DNA of 42,501 nucleotides from Candidatus Mailhella merdavium (GCA_019119045.1 DWXS01000069.1:1-42501); one strand, 5' to 3'. Numbered from the stretch's first letter, positions 1 to 8,670 are shown. A program made the numbers and translations. Notes: generated by a model not told the origin, from the sequence alone.

Positions 1-19
1 AGTAGGTCGACGCCAAGGT
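1..19 (+). rRNA. 5S rRNA, 3' end only (partial)
   Basis: The first bases (AGTAGGTCGACGCC) match the conserved 3' terminus of bacterial 5S rRNA, which typically ends GAGAGTAGGTCG.CGCCAGG. A strong terminator follows directly, as expected at the end of an rRNA operon. The rest of the gene lies outside the window. Only the last bases are visible, so the call rests on a short motif plus context. Confidence 0.6.
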
Positions 20-31
20 AAATTTGCAAAG

Positions 32-55
32 GCCCCGGTTTTACCGGGGCTTTTT
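32..55 (+). terminator. Rho-independent terminator of the rRNA operon
   Basis: A perfect 7-bp stem, GCCCCGG / CCGGGGC, with a TTTTA loop is followed by five T. It lies about 13 bases after the presumed 5S end. Confidence 0.85.
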
Positions 56-169
56 GTGTTTAAAGCCTTCCCGCAAAGCGCAGAGCCGAAGCGGAAGGGA
101 CGGAAAACGCACTGAAGAAAAAATCTGCGGCCTCATACAAACGCAACCACCATTTCATGCAGCAGAGTT

Positions 170-240
170 GATATCCTGTATAAACAATACGTCTCTTATG
201 GGGATGGGATACAGCCCTCCTCGGAGGCTCTGATCATACG
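170..240 (-). repeat. Decayed third copy of the intergenic repeat (core only)
   Basis: Read on the minus strand from 235, the bases GATCAGAGCCTCCGAGGA match the repeat core at 8283 (GATCAGAGCCTCCGGGGA) and, less well, at 23298. A GTATCCC further on is also shared with the 8.2 kb copy. Similarity fades beyond this, so only the core is claimed. It lies downstream of the Lon-tail remnant on the same strand, the same order as at 23.0-23.3 kb. Confidence 0.45.
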
Positions 241-544
241 GGGCAGGCGTGGATGTGTTTGAATTGCAGAACGGCCGGTATACAGATGCCATTTTTACTC
301 AGGCTGTTTCCGTCAGAATTAAGATGCTTCCAAAATACTTGGACACGTACCATTACTCTCGGGGCAGAGACAGCCTGTCTACACCTCATTCTGCAAATGA
401 AGTGCCGAGAGTATCCCCATCCGTCAAAGCCGGTTGGATGCCTCTCCGTCTCATCGGCTCCTGTTTTGACTGGTCATTCTGATATTCCCCGTCTCAGCTT
501 CACAGGTTTCTTGTCCTGGCAGGAAGAACAGCTTTACAAGGCTT

Positions 545-662
545 TTTGCTTTCAGGATTCCATGAGGAGTTCTCCGTCTGTCGGGTCAGTTCATGCCGAC
601 GCTTATCCATCCACCAGACGGAACGGCCTTCCTCCGGTAAAGGGTCCATCTCTGCGGCGGCC
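545..662 (-). pseudogene. Remnant of the 3' end of a Lon-like protease gene
   Basis: The reverse complement of this interval aligns without large gaps to the last 120 bases of the Lon-like gene (about 23043-23160). Shared blocks include GATGG..CCTTTACC.GAGGAAG, TTCCGTCTGGTGGA, GCATGAACTG and CGGAGAAC. In the parent frame it reads RRRDGPFTGG.PFRLVDG and then meets a TAA, with an indel just after, so it cannot encode the normal C-terminus. Short weaker matches continue at 799-818 and 868-901 in the right order. It is best explained as a decayed, inverted duplicate. Which part of the gene was originally copied cannot be told. Confidence 0.65.
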
Positions 663-1405
663 GGAGCGCTGTAATCATTCAGCGGGCGGATTGCAGGGCC
701 GTATTCGTAGCCGTGTTCTGTATATGGGAATGGAAGCAGCACAGGCGACGGGACAGGTACAGCACAGGCAAGCAGCGCAGGAGTGAAATCAGTGCCCGCT
801 CTCCGACGGACGGCCTCATAAAGTGGCTTGCTGTTCTTCCTGCTGCGCTGAACTCTGCATACACTTTATGCTCGCTCTGTATGCGGTAGGGATGTTCTCT
901 GTTTCCACAGACTACGTCCGAGTGAAATGTGCTGTCCGGCGATCGGAAGTTCTTGAGCAGAGGGAAGGCCGACATGTAAGCGAGCGTTCTGCGTTGCTGC
1001 GAGCTTCCAACCGGATAATGGCAGGTTCCAGAAGAGTCTGTCTTTCCTTACCCAAAGATAAAAGAGCTTGCAGCGGTGTGGAAGAGCCACCGCGGTCGCG
1101 CTGGATGGAGTGAAAAAGAACGGAATCTTTCAGGAACAGACTCCGGGGAGGGATATGTTTCCGGATTGAGGGATGAAGGATGATACCGTGTGCAGCGTTT
1201 AGATAGGATATGTTTTTGAGAGGTTTCGCTGTGGTGCAAATGTCGGAAATAGTGCGGCGGGGAGCAAAAGGATAAAGGCTGTTCACCGTCCGAACAGGAT
1301 GGTCTGTGTCTGTTGTGTGGAGTTTTCTGACTTCTGATTTTTGTGGGCTTGATATGCTGAAGGGAGAAGGAAATTCCGTCAGATCCTGTTTGAAGACAGC
1401 GTTGT

Positions 1406-1639
1406 TTATCGAGAAGATGTATGGGATGGTTTTTTATGGATGGCTCTGGACATGCGTTTTGCCTGCCACCAGCAGATCAGCATGACGACAAGGACAAAGG
1501 GAACAGAAGGAGAAATATGTTCCCAGTCACGGGTCAGAAGTGCCGGCCCTGTTACAGGAGCGAGAAAAATCAGCCATAGCGCAGCGCCCAATGCAATAAG
1601 CCGTAAAAGAAGGATTTTTGCGGATAGAGACAGGTTCAT
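1406..1639 (-). CDS. Small membrane protein, unknown function
   Basis: This 77-residue protein starts MNLSLSAKILLL and has two strongly hydrophobic stretches (about residues 8-28 and 44-62) separated by a short hydrophilic loop, then a basic tail, so two transmembrane helices are likely. The ATG at 1639 overlaps the stop of the upstream gene by four bases (ATGA), and AGGA precedes it, so translational coupling is likely. I do not recognise the family. The paired arrangement with another small membrane protein loosely recalls AtpI-like proteins, but no ATP synthase gene is nearby and I do not assign that. Confidence 0.7.
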   Translation of the reverse strand: MNLSLSAKILLLRLIALGAALWLIFLAPVTGPALLTRDWEHISPSVPFVLVVMLICWWQAKRMSRAIHKKPSHTSSR

Positions 1640-2043
1640 CTTTTTTTCCTGGCGAGCATTTGGCGCAGTCGTGAGGTTTGAGGACGGGGGGCATTGTCCT
1701 GCCTGGAAGAATACTTCAGCTGTGCGATGAAGATCATGCTGAGGGCCATGCCGATAAGAGCCTGAAGCATCAGATTGCTCGGAGGAAGGGCGGCCAGCAG
1801 AAGGAGACATGAGCCGGCGAGCAGAAGAAGAGATATGACTTTAAGACGTCGCGAACCATACTCCCGAAATTTGAGAACGCAGACAAAGATGGCATAAAGT
1901 ACGGCCCAGAGTGCAAGATAAAAGAGGAATTCACCTTCTCCTCCCAGAGTTTTCATTTCCCGCAGGATACGCAGAAGGCTTTGTCCGGCAAAAAGTGCTG
2001 AAATAATTCCTGCAATACAGATGAACGTATTTTTTTTGAGCAT
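1636..2043 (-). CDS. Small four-helix membrane protein, unknown function
   Basis: This 135-residue protein starts MLKKNTFICIAG. Hydrophobic segments lie at about residues 6-24, 38-57, 70-88 and 92-108, followed by a basic, hydrophilic C-terminus. The start at 2043 is preceded by GGGGGA at good distance; an in-frame extension to 2169 exists but would run into the radical SAM gene. It follows that gene by 52 bases and overlaps the next one by four, so the three probably form one minus-strand operon. No motif allows a functional call. Confidence 0.75.
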   Translation of the reverse strand: MLKKNTFICIAGIISALFAGQSLLRILREMKTLGGEGEFLFYLALWAVLYAIFVCVLKFREYGSRRLKVISLLLLAGSCLLLLAALPPSNLMLQALIGMALSMIFIAQLKYSSRQDNAPRPQTSRLRQMLARKKR

Positions 2044-2095
2044 ATTTCCCCCGGTTTTGCCGGACAGACGATATAAAAGAAATATCCGCAGTAAA

Positions 2096-3064
2096 TCAAC
2101 GCGGTGCCGAAAGCTCTGCCCATGGATTGGCATCGGGGCAATCGGCGTATTTTCCCTGCCACCAGTCATTCATTTCCATAATTGCATCAATGGTGCGTAC
2201 TGTTTGTCCTTTTTGCAGTGCCCATTCCGGGGCAACGAGTTCCCCGGGGGACGGATCTCCCGTCAGTCTGTGTATGACGACAGTCGAAGGGATCAGTGTC
2301 AGCGCGCGGGCAGTCAGAAGCGCATATTCCTCCTGTTCCAGAGGGAGGTAAAGGCCCTGTCGCCACTCAGATTCCAGCGCGGTGTTCCGGCAGATATACA
2401 GTCCGTGCAGTTTTACTCCCGCTACCGGGAGTCCGGCCAGCCAGCGCACACTTTCCAGAAAGTCGCCCCCCTTTTCCCCCGGAAGTCCGGCCATGAGATG
2501 CGCACAGACTTTGATTCCGTATTCAGCCGCCAGCAGGATGGCCTGTTCGGAAGCCTTTGCATCGTGTCCGCGATGAATGCGGGAGAGCGTTGCGTCATGG
2601 CAGCTCTGCACTCCAAGCTCAAGCCAGAGTTCCGGCCAGTTTCGGGCGGCAAGCAGCTCCAGTTTTTCCCGATCGATGCAGTCCGGCCGAGTCCCTACGC
2701 ATACGCCTGCAAGACCTGGCAATCCTTCCAGTGCGTCCAGAAGGGAGGCCAGCCTGGCCGGAGGGCCGTAGGTATTGGTAAAGGCCTGAAGGTAGCCGAG
2801 AAATAATCTGGTATGCTTGAGCCGGTCGGATTTGCTGAAATTTTGACGCCAGTACGTCCACTGCTCGGCAATCGTTCCCTTTACGCCCGATCCTGATCCT
2901 ATGGCGTTGCAAAAGGTACATCCTCCGCGTCCGATGGTTCCGTCTCTGTTCGGGCAACTGGAACCGGCGTCAAGGGGAATTTTCTGGACTTTTTCGCCAT
3001 GACGTGAACGCAGCCACATATCAAAACCGTGGTAGCGTACGGGGTGAGTCTTTTGTCGTTTCAT
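2096..3064 (-). CDS. TIGR01212-family radical SAM protein (YhcC-like)
   Basis: About 322 residues. The N-terminal motif CPNRDG..GRGGCTFC holds the three cluster-binding cysteines in the spacing typical of TIGR01212/YhcC proteins. It is followed by the family's GTRPDC and LELGVQSCHD segments and by the HLMAGLPGE and VKLHGL motifs. The family is a member of the radical SAM superfamily and binds a 4Fe-4S cluster and S-adenosylmethionine; its substrate is poorly known. The start is uncertain: ATGs at 3064, 3091 and 3100 all lack a strong ribosome binding site. I chose 3064 because the family usually begins about 12-20 residues before RYHGFDMWL. It is divergent from mreB. Confidence 0.85.
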   Translation of the reverse strand: MKRQKTHPVRYHGFDMWLRSRHGEKVQKIPLDAGSSCPNRDGTIGRGGCTFCNAIGSGSGVKGTIAEQWTYWRQNFSKSDRLKHTRLFLGYLQAFTNTYGPPARLASLLDALEGLPGLAGVCVGTRPDCIDREKLELLAARNWPELWLELGVQSCHDATLSRIHRGHDAKASEQAILLAAEYGIKVCAHLMAGLPGEKGGDFLESVRWLAGLPVAGVKLHGLYICRNTALESEWRQGLYLPLEQEEYALLTARALTLIPSTVVIHRLTGDPSPGELVAPEWALQKGQTVRTIDAIMEMNDWWQGKYADCPDANPWAELSAPR

Positions 3065-3188
3065 CTTCAGGCTCTGAATGAAAATTTTCATCTTCAGCAT
3101 ACGCCCGGAGTTGCCAGCGGACAAGTAAAAACGGCAAGGCGTCTCTCCGTACCGACCCTGGGAGCCGGCTGATGGCGGCTGAAATAAG

Positions 3189-3218
3189 TTGACACTCCGG
3201 CGGGCTTGCGTCTAGAAG
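3189..3218 (+). promoter_or_regulatory. Candidate sigma70-type promoter of the mre cluster
   Basis: TTGACA (3189-3194, perfect -35) is followed after 18 bases by TAGAAG (3213-3218), an acceptable -10. It lies about 45 bases upstream of the mreB start, in the divergent spacer. Confidence 0.4.
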
Positions 3219-3263
3219 TAACAGTTTACAACCATTCAACTGCAAGGCAGCGAGACTTTTCTC

Positions 3264-4304
3264 ATGGCCAAATTTGTAGATTTTGTTCTGGGCATTTTTT
3301 CCAATGATCTTGCCATCGATTTGGGAACAGCCAATACTTGCGTCTATGTCAAGGGGCACGGAATCGTACTGCGTGAACCCTCTGTTGTGGCAGTAAAAAA
3401 AGACTCCCGGGGGAACAACCAGATCCTCGCGGTAGGCTCCGAAGCAAAGCGCATGCTCGGTAAGGCACCGGGAAATATTCTGGCTATACGTCCCATGAAA
3501 GACGGTGTGATTGCGGATTTTGAAGTAACTGAAGCAATGCTTCGCTATTTTATTTCCAAGGTGCATAATCAGCGTCGTCTGGTACGGCCCCGCATCATGA
3601 TTTGTGTGCCTACCGGAATTACCCAGGTGGAAAAACGTGCGGTTAAAGAATCCGCCCAAAGTGCCGGCGCGCGCGAGGTGTTCCTTATTGAGGAACCCAT
3701 GGCTGCGGCGATAGGCGCGAACCTCCCCATTCAGGAGCCTACGTCCAATATGGTGGTGGATATCGGCGGCGGAACAACAGAGGTGGCGGTCATTTCTCTG
3801 GCCGGTATCGTCTATTCCAAATCTGTCCGTGTGGGCGGGGATAAAATGGACGAAGCCATACTCCACCACATCAAGAACAAATACAAAATGCTCATCGGCG
3901 AGTCTTCGGCGGAAGCCATAAAAATGAAAATTGCTTCAGCCTATCCTCTCGATCCGGAGCAGCAGATAGAGGTAAAGGGGCGGGATCTGGTATCTGGTAT
4001 TCCGCAGACCATTGTAATTACTTCAGAAGAAGTGAGAGATGCCATTTCCGAACAGGTAGGGGCGATTGTTCAGGCCGTTCGTATGGCTCTTGAGCAGACG
4101 CCGCCTGAACTTGCTGCGGACATTGTGGATCGCGGTATTGTGCTTACCGGCGGCGGAGCGTTACTTCTGGGCCTGGATCAGTTGCTCCGGGAAGAAACCT
4201 CTCTGCCGATTTTCGTGGTGGATGATCCTCTTTCCACAGTGGTTATGGGTACGGGAATCGCTCTGGATAATCTGTCCACGCTGCGCGATGTCTGTATCAG
4301 TTAA
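3264..4304 (+). CDS. mreB: Rod-shape determining protein MreB
   Basis: This bacterial actin homologue polymerises under the inner membrane and directs cell-wall elongation. At 346 residues it has normal family length. The N-terminal phosphate-binding motif DLGTANT (about residues 19-25), the second one DIGGGTTE (about 166-173) and the adenosine motif LTGGGALL (about 294-301) are intact, and [12 protein letters not shown] is typical of MreB. The start [12 protein letters not shown] gives the usual amphipathic membrane-targeting N-terminus; the ribosome binding site is weak. It is the first gene of the shape cluster. Unusually, mreC does not follow directly but after 570 bases. Confidence 0.97.
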   Translation: MAKFVDFVLGIFSNDLAIDLGTANTCVYVKGHGIVLREPSVVAVKKDSRGNNQILAVGSEAKRMLGKAPGNILAIRPMKDGVIADFEVTEAMLRYFISKVHNQRRLVRPRIMICVPTGITQVEKRAVKESAQSAGAREVFLIEEPMAAAIGANLPIQEPTSNMVVDIGGGTTEVAVISLAGIVYSKSVRVGGDKMDEAILHHIKNKYKMLIGESSAEAIKMKIASAYPLDPEQQIEVKGRDLVSGIPQTIVITSEEVRDAISEQVGAIVQAVRMALEQTPPELAADIVDRGIVLTGGGALLLGLDQLLREETSLPIFVVDDPLSTVVMGTGIALDNLSTLRDVCIS

Positions 4305-4485
4305 CGGTAACAGGAATGAGCCAAAGATCTGGCAGATTCACGCTGTCGGAAAAGCTGTCTTTGCAGACGCAGGAAACGATGGAGGTTGTTTTTAACTGTC
4401 TGCCATATGTTCCATGAATTGCGACGCCTTGTTTTTGATTTCAGATTGAGAGTGAGATTCGCCCTCATCCTGAATCGGAACAGCA

Positions 4486-4757
4486 ATGTCGGAAAAGCTG
4501 GAATACATACTGAGGGCAACTTTTTCAGAGATTCCTGCAGAGCAGCAAAATTACGGTTTGAATTGTGTCCAGAAGCTCATTCTGCAAAGAGCGACTGAGC
4601 TGTCGGTTGACGGAAAGTCCGGCTGTACTGGTATGCCGAGGCGGAGAGTTTCGTCGTGCCTTCTCTGCACATAGAACATGATATGTCCGAGTTTTTACTG
4701 CAGGCGGAGCCGTATGGAACGGAAAGATGCTTGAAAAATTTTTCGGACGCGGGATAA
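4486..4757 (+). pseudogene. Probable frameshifted small gene between mreB and mreC
   Basis: A frame opens at ATG 4486 (MSEKLEYILRATFSEI...) and reads naturally for about 43 residues up to ELSVDG. It then degenerates, while the -1 frame from 4614 reads KVRLYWYAEAESFVVPS and on to FSDAG, with a TAA at 4755-4757. Restoring one A in the GGAAAG run at 4612-4617 would give one continuous protein of about 91 residues. I do not recognise the family. It could be a decayed gene, a sequencing error in a short A run or, less likely, programmed frameshifting. A further short frame at 4314-4415 (MSQRSGRFTLSEKL) may be part of the same remnant. mreB and mreC are normally adjacent, so this is an insertion. 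Confidence 0.5.
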
Positions 4758-4874
4758 GCGCTGTTTCTCTTCATGTTCAGCAGAGCTGTCAGAATTATTG
4801 AATGAAGTTGCCGGAAGAGAGGTTCCTCTCTCTGATACCGGGGGTCCCATGACATATGTTGAAAGGGTCCCGTC

Positions 4875-5735
4875 ATGAGTACGCGAAGGATTATTATTTC
4901 CGTTGTGTTGGCCCTGTTGGCTTTTCTGGGCATGTACACATGGAATCAGCGTACGGGGCAATGGGATTGGCTGGCGGCCAATTCCGGATTGGAAATAGCC
5001 GGAGGGGTTTTGCGTGCCGTACACGGTGTGGGTGACACGATCAGCTCCATATGGAATCGTTATATAGCTCTCATCGATGTACAGGAAGAAAACGATCAGC
5101 TGCGAAGGGAAGTTGCCAGTCTGAGTCAGGCCCTGGTAGCCAGCAGGGAAGATCAGGCTGAACTTGAGCGGCTGCGCAGACTTTTGCGTCTTGACGTTCC
5201 GGAAGACTGGAACGTTGCCGCCGCGCGGGTACTTGCCTCGCGGATTGGCCCGAACGCCAGTCTGGAAACGCTGCTGCTTGCGCGTGGATATCTTGACGGA
5301 GCTGCGCCGGGTACGGCCGTAGCCAGTCAGGACGGTCTGGTCGGGCGCGTCTATAAAGCTGGGCCGGGAACATCCATGGTGTTGCTTTTGAGTGACGTCG
5401 GCAGTCGCGTGGCCGTTGTGGCAGCTCAAAGCAGAGTACAGGGAATTCTTGCCGGTATGGGGGCGGGGAATCCCATGGAAATGTTTTTCGTCAAACAGAA
5501 TGCCCCGCTGGAAGAAGGGGAGCTGCTGCTTACTTCCGGGCTGGATGCGGCATACCCGAAAGGAATACCTGTGGCTCGGGTGCTGTCGGTCAAAACCGGG
5601 CCGTCGCCGACCCTGGAGATTGCAGCCGAACCTTTGGTGCAGTTCACTACGCTGGAAGAGGTCTTGCTGTATGAAAGACCTGTCGGCTTTTTCATGCCGG
5701 ATGCAGGGGATGTTTATGTCCACAGTTCGCGCTGA
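4875..5735 (+). CDS. mreC: Rod-shape determining protein MreC
   Basis: MreC is the periplasmic scaffold of the elongation machinery, linking MreB/MreD to PBP2. The 286-residue protein has one N-terminal transmembrane helix (about residues 5-22), a coiled-coil region (about 70-105, EENDQLRREVASLSQALVAS) and two beta-rich domains with the typical segments ARVLAS, DGLVGRV, LLLSDVGSRVAV and GELLLTSGLDAAYPKGIPVARV. The ATG at 4875 is preceded by AAAGGG. The mreD start follows 41 bases after the stop, so the two genes are co-transcribed. Confidence 0.95.
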   Translation: MSTRRIIISVVLALLAFLGMYTWNQRTGQWDWLAANSGLEIAGGVLRAVHGVGDTISSIWNRYIALIDVQEENDQLRREVASLSQALVASREDQAELERLRRLLRLDVPEDWNVAAARVLASRIGPNASLETLLLARGYLDGAAPGTAVASQDGLVGRVYKAGPGTSMVLLLSDVGSRVAVVAAQSRVQGILAGMGAGNPMEMFFVKQNAPLEEGELLLTSGLDAAYPKGIPVARVLSVKTGPSPTLEIAAEPLVQFTTLEEVLLYERPVGFFMPDAGDVYVHSSR

Positions 5736-5776
5736 CGAACACGCAAAGTCCGGGGATTCGTACAGGCGGGGGTGTG

Positions 5777-6241
5777 ATGAGTTGGCGTAATCTGCTGTGG
5801 TGGGGGATTTATACCTGTATTGCCGTCAGTCTTCAGGCTGTTCTGCCCGGACTTGATTTTCTGCTTCCCGGACTCATTCTTGCGATTCAGGAGAGGAAAA
5901 AAGTTCAATTTTTCTGGGTTGCTGTGATTTTTCTGCTCATACAGGAAGGAACCGGAAGCATGCTGTTCGGCAGCACTCTTATCGGCTATGCGCTTGCCCC
6001 CGCGTTATTTTATGTAGGGTACAGCCTTTTCGAAGTGGACAGCTTTCCTTTTATTGTTCTTTTGAGTTTGTGCCTTGGGGCCATACATTATATAACGATT
6101 GCGCTGATGTGTGAATTGCAGGGGATTCCCTTTCATGCCCAGATTGTCATGGATGAAAGTGTCATTCAAACTCTCATGACGCCGTTTTTATGGGGCTTTG
6201 CTCAGTTTACCCGCAGGTTCTGCCATGAAGCTCGTGTATGA
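5777..6241 (+). CDS. mreD: Rod-shape determining protein MreD
   Basis: This 154-residue, almost wholly hydrophobic protein has about five transmembrane helices, the size and character of MreD, the inner-membrane partner of MreC. Sequence conservation in this family is low, so position between mreC and mrdA carries much of the call. GGCGGGGGTG lies just ahead of the ATG at 5777; a GTG immediately upstream in frame could also serve. Its 3' end overlaps the mrdA start by 17 bases, implying coupled translation. Confidence 0.9.
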   Translation: MSWRNLLWWGIYTCIAVSLQAVLPGLDFLLPGLILAIQERKKVQFFWVAVIFLLIQEGTGSMLFGSTLIGYALAPALFYVGYSLFEVDSFPFIVLLSLCLGAIHYITIALMCELQGIPFHAQIVMDESVIQTLMTPFLWGFAQFTRRFCHEARV

Positions 6242-8030
6242 TTCCGAGGAGTATCAGCCGCCGCGTTCGGGACTTATTTTACTCCAGTGTGCCATCGGTT
6301 TTCTATTCATGGTATTTTGCGCGCGATTCTGGTTCCTTCAGATACATAAAGGCGCAGAATATGCAATGGAAGCACAGGGTAATCTGCTTCGGGAGGAAGA
6401 GATTTTTGCTTCCCGTGGGGAAATTCATGACCGAACGGGGATTCTGCTGGCGGAAAACCGGCCAGCCTTTGCTTTGGCACTGACCAGAGAGGATTGTTAT
6501 GATATCCCCGCAACACTTGCTCAGGTAAGCGCCTGGCTTGAAGTTCCCCTTGAAAAGGTGACAAGCAGATACGAGCAGGAACGGGTGAAAGGAAGAAAGT
6601 TTGATCCTATAATCCTGTTTACGGACATACCCTTTGAAAAAATTGCCGGTATTGAGGCGGAACTCATCCACTGGCCCGGCCTTCAGGTGATTGCCCGATC
6701 TTTGCGGCACTATACTCAGGGGCCTGCCTTCGCTCATATCCTCGGTTATGTCGCTGAAGCGAGCATAGAGGAATTGCAGAAAGACAGCAGTCTGGCTCTC
6801 GGTGACACAGTCGGCCGTCAGGGCCTGGAACGTGTGCTGGAATCCCGTTTGAGAGGAAAAAAGGGCCTGCTCCGCAAGGAAGTGGACGCATTGGGACGTC
6901 CCCTTTCTCGAACTCAGGAAGAAAATCCCGTCAGCGGGGAGAATATCACGCTCGCACTGGATTCCCGTCTGCAAAATGCCATTATGGACGCCATGGGGGA
7001 ATATTCCGGTTGTGTGGTCGTTATGGAACCGGAAAGCGGAAAGCTGCGAGCTCTCGTGACCAAGCCTACCTATGACAACAATATTTTTATCGGGGGGCTG
7101 TCCTCGCGTGACTGGGAAGCCTTGAGCAATAATCCGCGATATCCTCTGTTGAACAGAGGGATTCAAAGCGTGTATCCTCCAGGCTCTGTCTGGAAGATCA
7201 TGATGTCGTCCATGCTTCTGGAAAAAGGTGTATCCCCACATGAAAAAGTGTTCTGTCCTGGTTCCTACAAGGTGGGGAACAGGGTGTTTCGCTGCTGGCG
7301 TGCGGGCGGACACGGCAACGTCGATATGGAACATGCCCTTATTGGATCCTGCGACGTTTATTTTTACGCCATGGGAGAAAAATACGGCATCAATGCCATC
7401 GAGCAGCATGCCCGGGCCTGCGGATACGGTCAGGCTACCGGGATAGATCTGCCTTATGAAAATAAAGGTCTGGTTCCTTCGCGGCAGTGGAAGAAAGAGC
7501 GCATGGGGGAAAGCTGGAAAGACGGGGATACGGTGAATGTCTCCATCGGACAGGGCCATACGCTTGTTACGCCTCTTCAGACAGCCGTATTTCTTTCCGC
7601 CCTGTGTAATGGTGGAAAATTACTCAAGCCGCAGCTCCTGGAAGATGCTCCCGTGGAAGTCCGCGGGCTGATTCCCGTATCTGACGAACACAGGGAAATG
7701 CTTCTGGATTATATGGTAAAGACGGTTGAAGCCCCGGGAGCAACCGCCCGCGTGTTGAAACGTCCGGATATGCGCATAGGCGGTAAGACGGGAACCGCAC
7801 AGGTGGTGAAGATCCGTATGGTGGGCGAACGCCGGGCCAAAACGGCGGAAATGGAATTTCTCGAAAGAGATCATGCCTGGATCGGTTCCTGGGGCGAGAA
7901 AAACGGACAGAAAATTGTTGTCGTCACCATGCTGGAACACGGCGGAGGCGGCTCTTCTGCTGCGGGGCCGGTAACAAGAGCCGTCTATGATATCCTGTTC
8001 CCCCGGGAAGAGGAAAATCATCCGAATTAG
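6225..8030 (+). CDS. mrdA: Penicillin-binding protein 2, elongation transpeptidase
   Basis: This class B transpeptidase cross-links peptidoglycan during cell elongation. At 601 residues it has a short cytoplasmic N-terminus, one membrane helix (about 17-38), a dimerisation/pedestal domain (with RGEIHDRTG and GRQGLERVLE) and a C-terminal transpeptidase domain. The catalytic motifs are complete: SVWK with nucleophile Ser321 in YPPGSVWK, SCD at 375-377, and KTG with Lys521 in GGKTGTAQ. I chose the ATG at 6225, preceded by AGG, over an upstream in-frame start that would lie deep in mreD. Its usual SEDS glycosyltransferase partner rodA does not follow. Confidence 0.95.
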   Translation: MKLVYDSEEYQPPRSGLILLQCAIGFLFMVFCARFWFLQIHKGAEYAMEAQGNLLREEEIFASRGEIHDRTGILLAENRPAFALALTREDCYDIPATLAQVSAWLEVPLEKVTSRYEQERVKGRKFDPIILFTDIPFEKIAGIEAELIHWPGLQVIARSLRHYTQGPAFAHILGYVAEASIEELQKDSSLALGDTVGRQGLERVLESRLRGKKGLLRKEVDALGRPLSRTQEENPVSGENITLALDSRLQNAIMDAMGEYSGCVVVMEPESGKLRALVTKPTYDNNIFIGGLSSRDWEALSNNPRYPLLNRGIQSVYPPGSVWKIMMSSMLLEKGVSPHEKVFCPGSYKVGNRVFRCWRAGGHGNVDMEHALIGSCDVYFYAMGEKYGINAIEQHARACGYGQATGIDLPYENKGLVPSRQWKKERMGESWKDGDTVNVSIGQGHTLVTPLQTAVFLSALCNGGKLLKPQLLEDAPVEVRGLIPVSDEHREMLLDYMVKTVEAPGATARVLKRPDMRIGGKTGTAQVVKIRMVGERRAKTAEMEFLERDHAWIGSWGEKNGQKIVVVTMLEHGGGGSSAAGPVTRAVYDILFPREEENHPN

Positions 8031-8186
8031 CCTATCCCGCTGTCCGTTGATATGTAACGTGACCGGGGTACTATTTCAAAACCCTCTGCCGGAGGACGGA
8101 AAACCGGACAGCGCCAATAATATTTCATGCGATATGCGCTTGCCTCTCTGAAGGAAAAAAGAGCAGCCTGTACCTGTTATATTGCT

Positions 8187-8218
8187 CTTTCAGAACGAAC
8201 GGTGCTGAAAGCGTTTTT
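8187..8218 (+). terminator. Possible Rho-independent terminator after mrdA
   Basis: CTTTCAG (8187-8193) and CTGAAAG (8205-8211) form a 7-bp stem with an 11-base loop, followed by CG and five T. The stem is AT-rich, so strength is moderate. It lies about 160 bases after the mrdA stop. Confidence 0.45.
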
Positions 8219-8640
8219 CTTCTGAGCATGACTGCCCTCTGCAGTCAGAAGGATAACAACCTTCATACAGCCCGCTCTGCGCGATCAGAGCCTCCGGGGA
8301 AGTGGTATCCCCGCCACACGGAGCCTCGTTTTGCTCCTGAACATGCCTGCCGTCCTGAACACTGTGTCCCGTCGTTCCTGTTCATGCCTGTACGGGATGC
8401 AGGCACAGTCCTGCGACCGCCTGTCGGGGGTTGTAAATACATTGCGGCAGGTTCTGCCTGAGTTTCGGCGGCGTGTTTCGTTCCGCAGCTTTCACGCCTG
8501 CATCAGTGCTTGTGTTGTCGGCCAAATCTGTACACCCTGCGGGCTACGGACACAGTCCCGCTGTCGCAGGCTACCGTCGGCGGAGGCCCCCGCAGAGTGC
8601 CGCTGCTCCCGTCTCGTCGTTTCGTCTGATTTTCAGAAGC
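8212..8640 (+). repeat. Intergenic repeat, copy A (related to 23231-23610)
   Basis: Order-preserving similarity to the spacer after the Lon-like gene is visible by eye. Shared blocks include CTGCC....AGTC.GAAGGA, ATCAG.G.CTCCGGGGAAG, CCACACGGA, GAACATG.CTG and CTGTGTCC, and further on A.ACCCTGCGGGC. Copy A has about 16 extra bases near 8322. Differences fall on all codon positions, so neither copy looks protein-coding. The element is not flanked by obvious inverted repeats and carries no transposase. It sits after a plus-strand gene and is followed by a terminator. Confidence 0.6.
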
Positions 8641-8670
8641 ATGTTTAAAGTGTAACCTTACAGAAAGCTT

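Larger units (their letters stand above)
56..1405. other. Gene-poor stretch after the rRNA operon
   Basis: About 1.35 kb has no open frame on either strand that reads like a real protein. The translations are rich in Arg, Ser, Pro and Cys, have no domain pattern and lack ribosome binding sites. The stretch is not featureless. On the minus strand, 545-662 aligns with the 3' end of the Lon-like gene at 23.04-23.16 kb, with weaker matches further upstream to about 900, and 190-240 matches the intergenic repeat found at 8.2 and 23.3 kb. I see no RNA gene beyond the 5S end. Confidence 0.6.

Noticed and set aside
253..786. 177-codon plus-strand frame in the gene-poor first kilobase
   Set aside because: It has no ribosome binding site or domain pattern, is Arg/Ser/Pro/Cys-rich, and its 3' part lies antisense to the Lon-tail remnant.
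3021..3869. 282-codon minus-strand frame across the mreB start
   Set aside because: It is the antisense shadow of mreB, with His/Arg/Gly-rich translation and no family resemblance.
4816..4831. Perfect AGAGAGG/CCTCTCT hairpin ahead of mreC
   Set aside because: No T run follows and the loop is very tight, so a terminator is not supported; a leader structure is possible but unproven.
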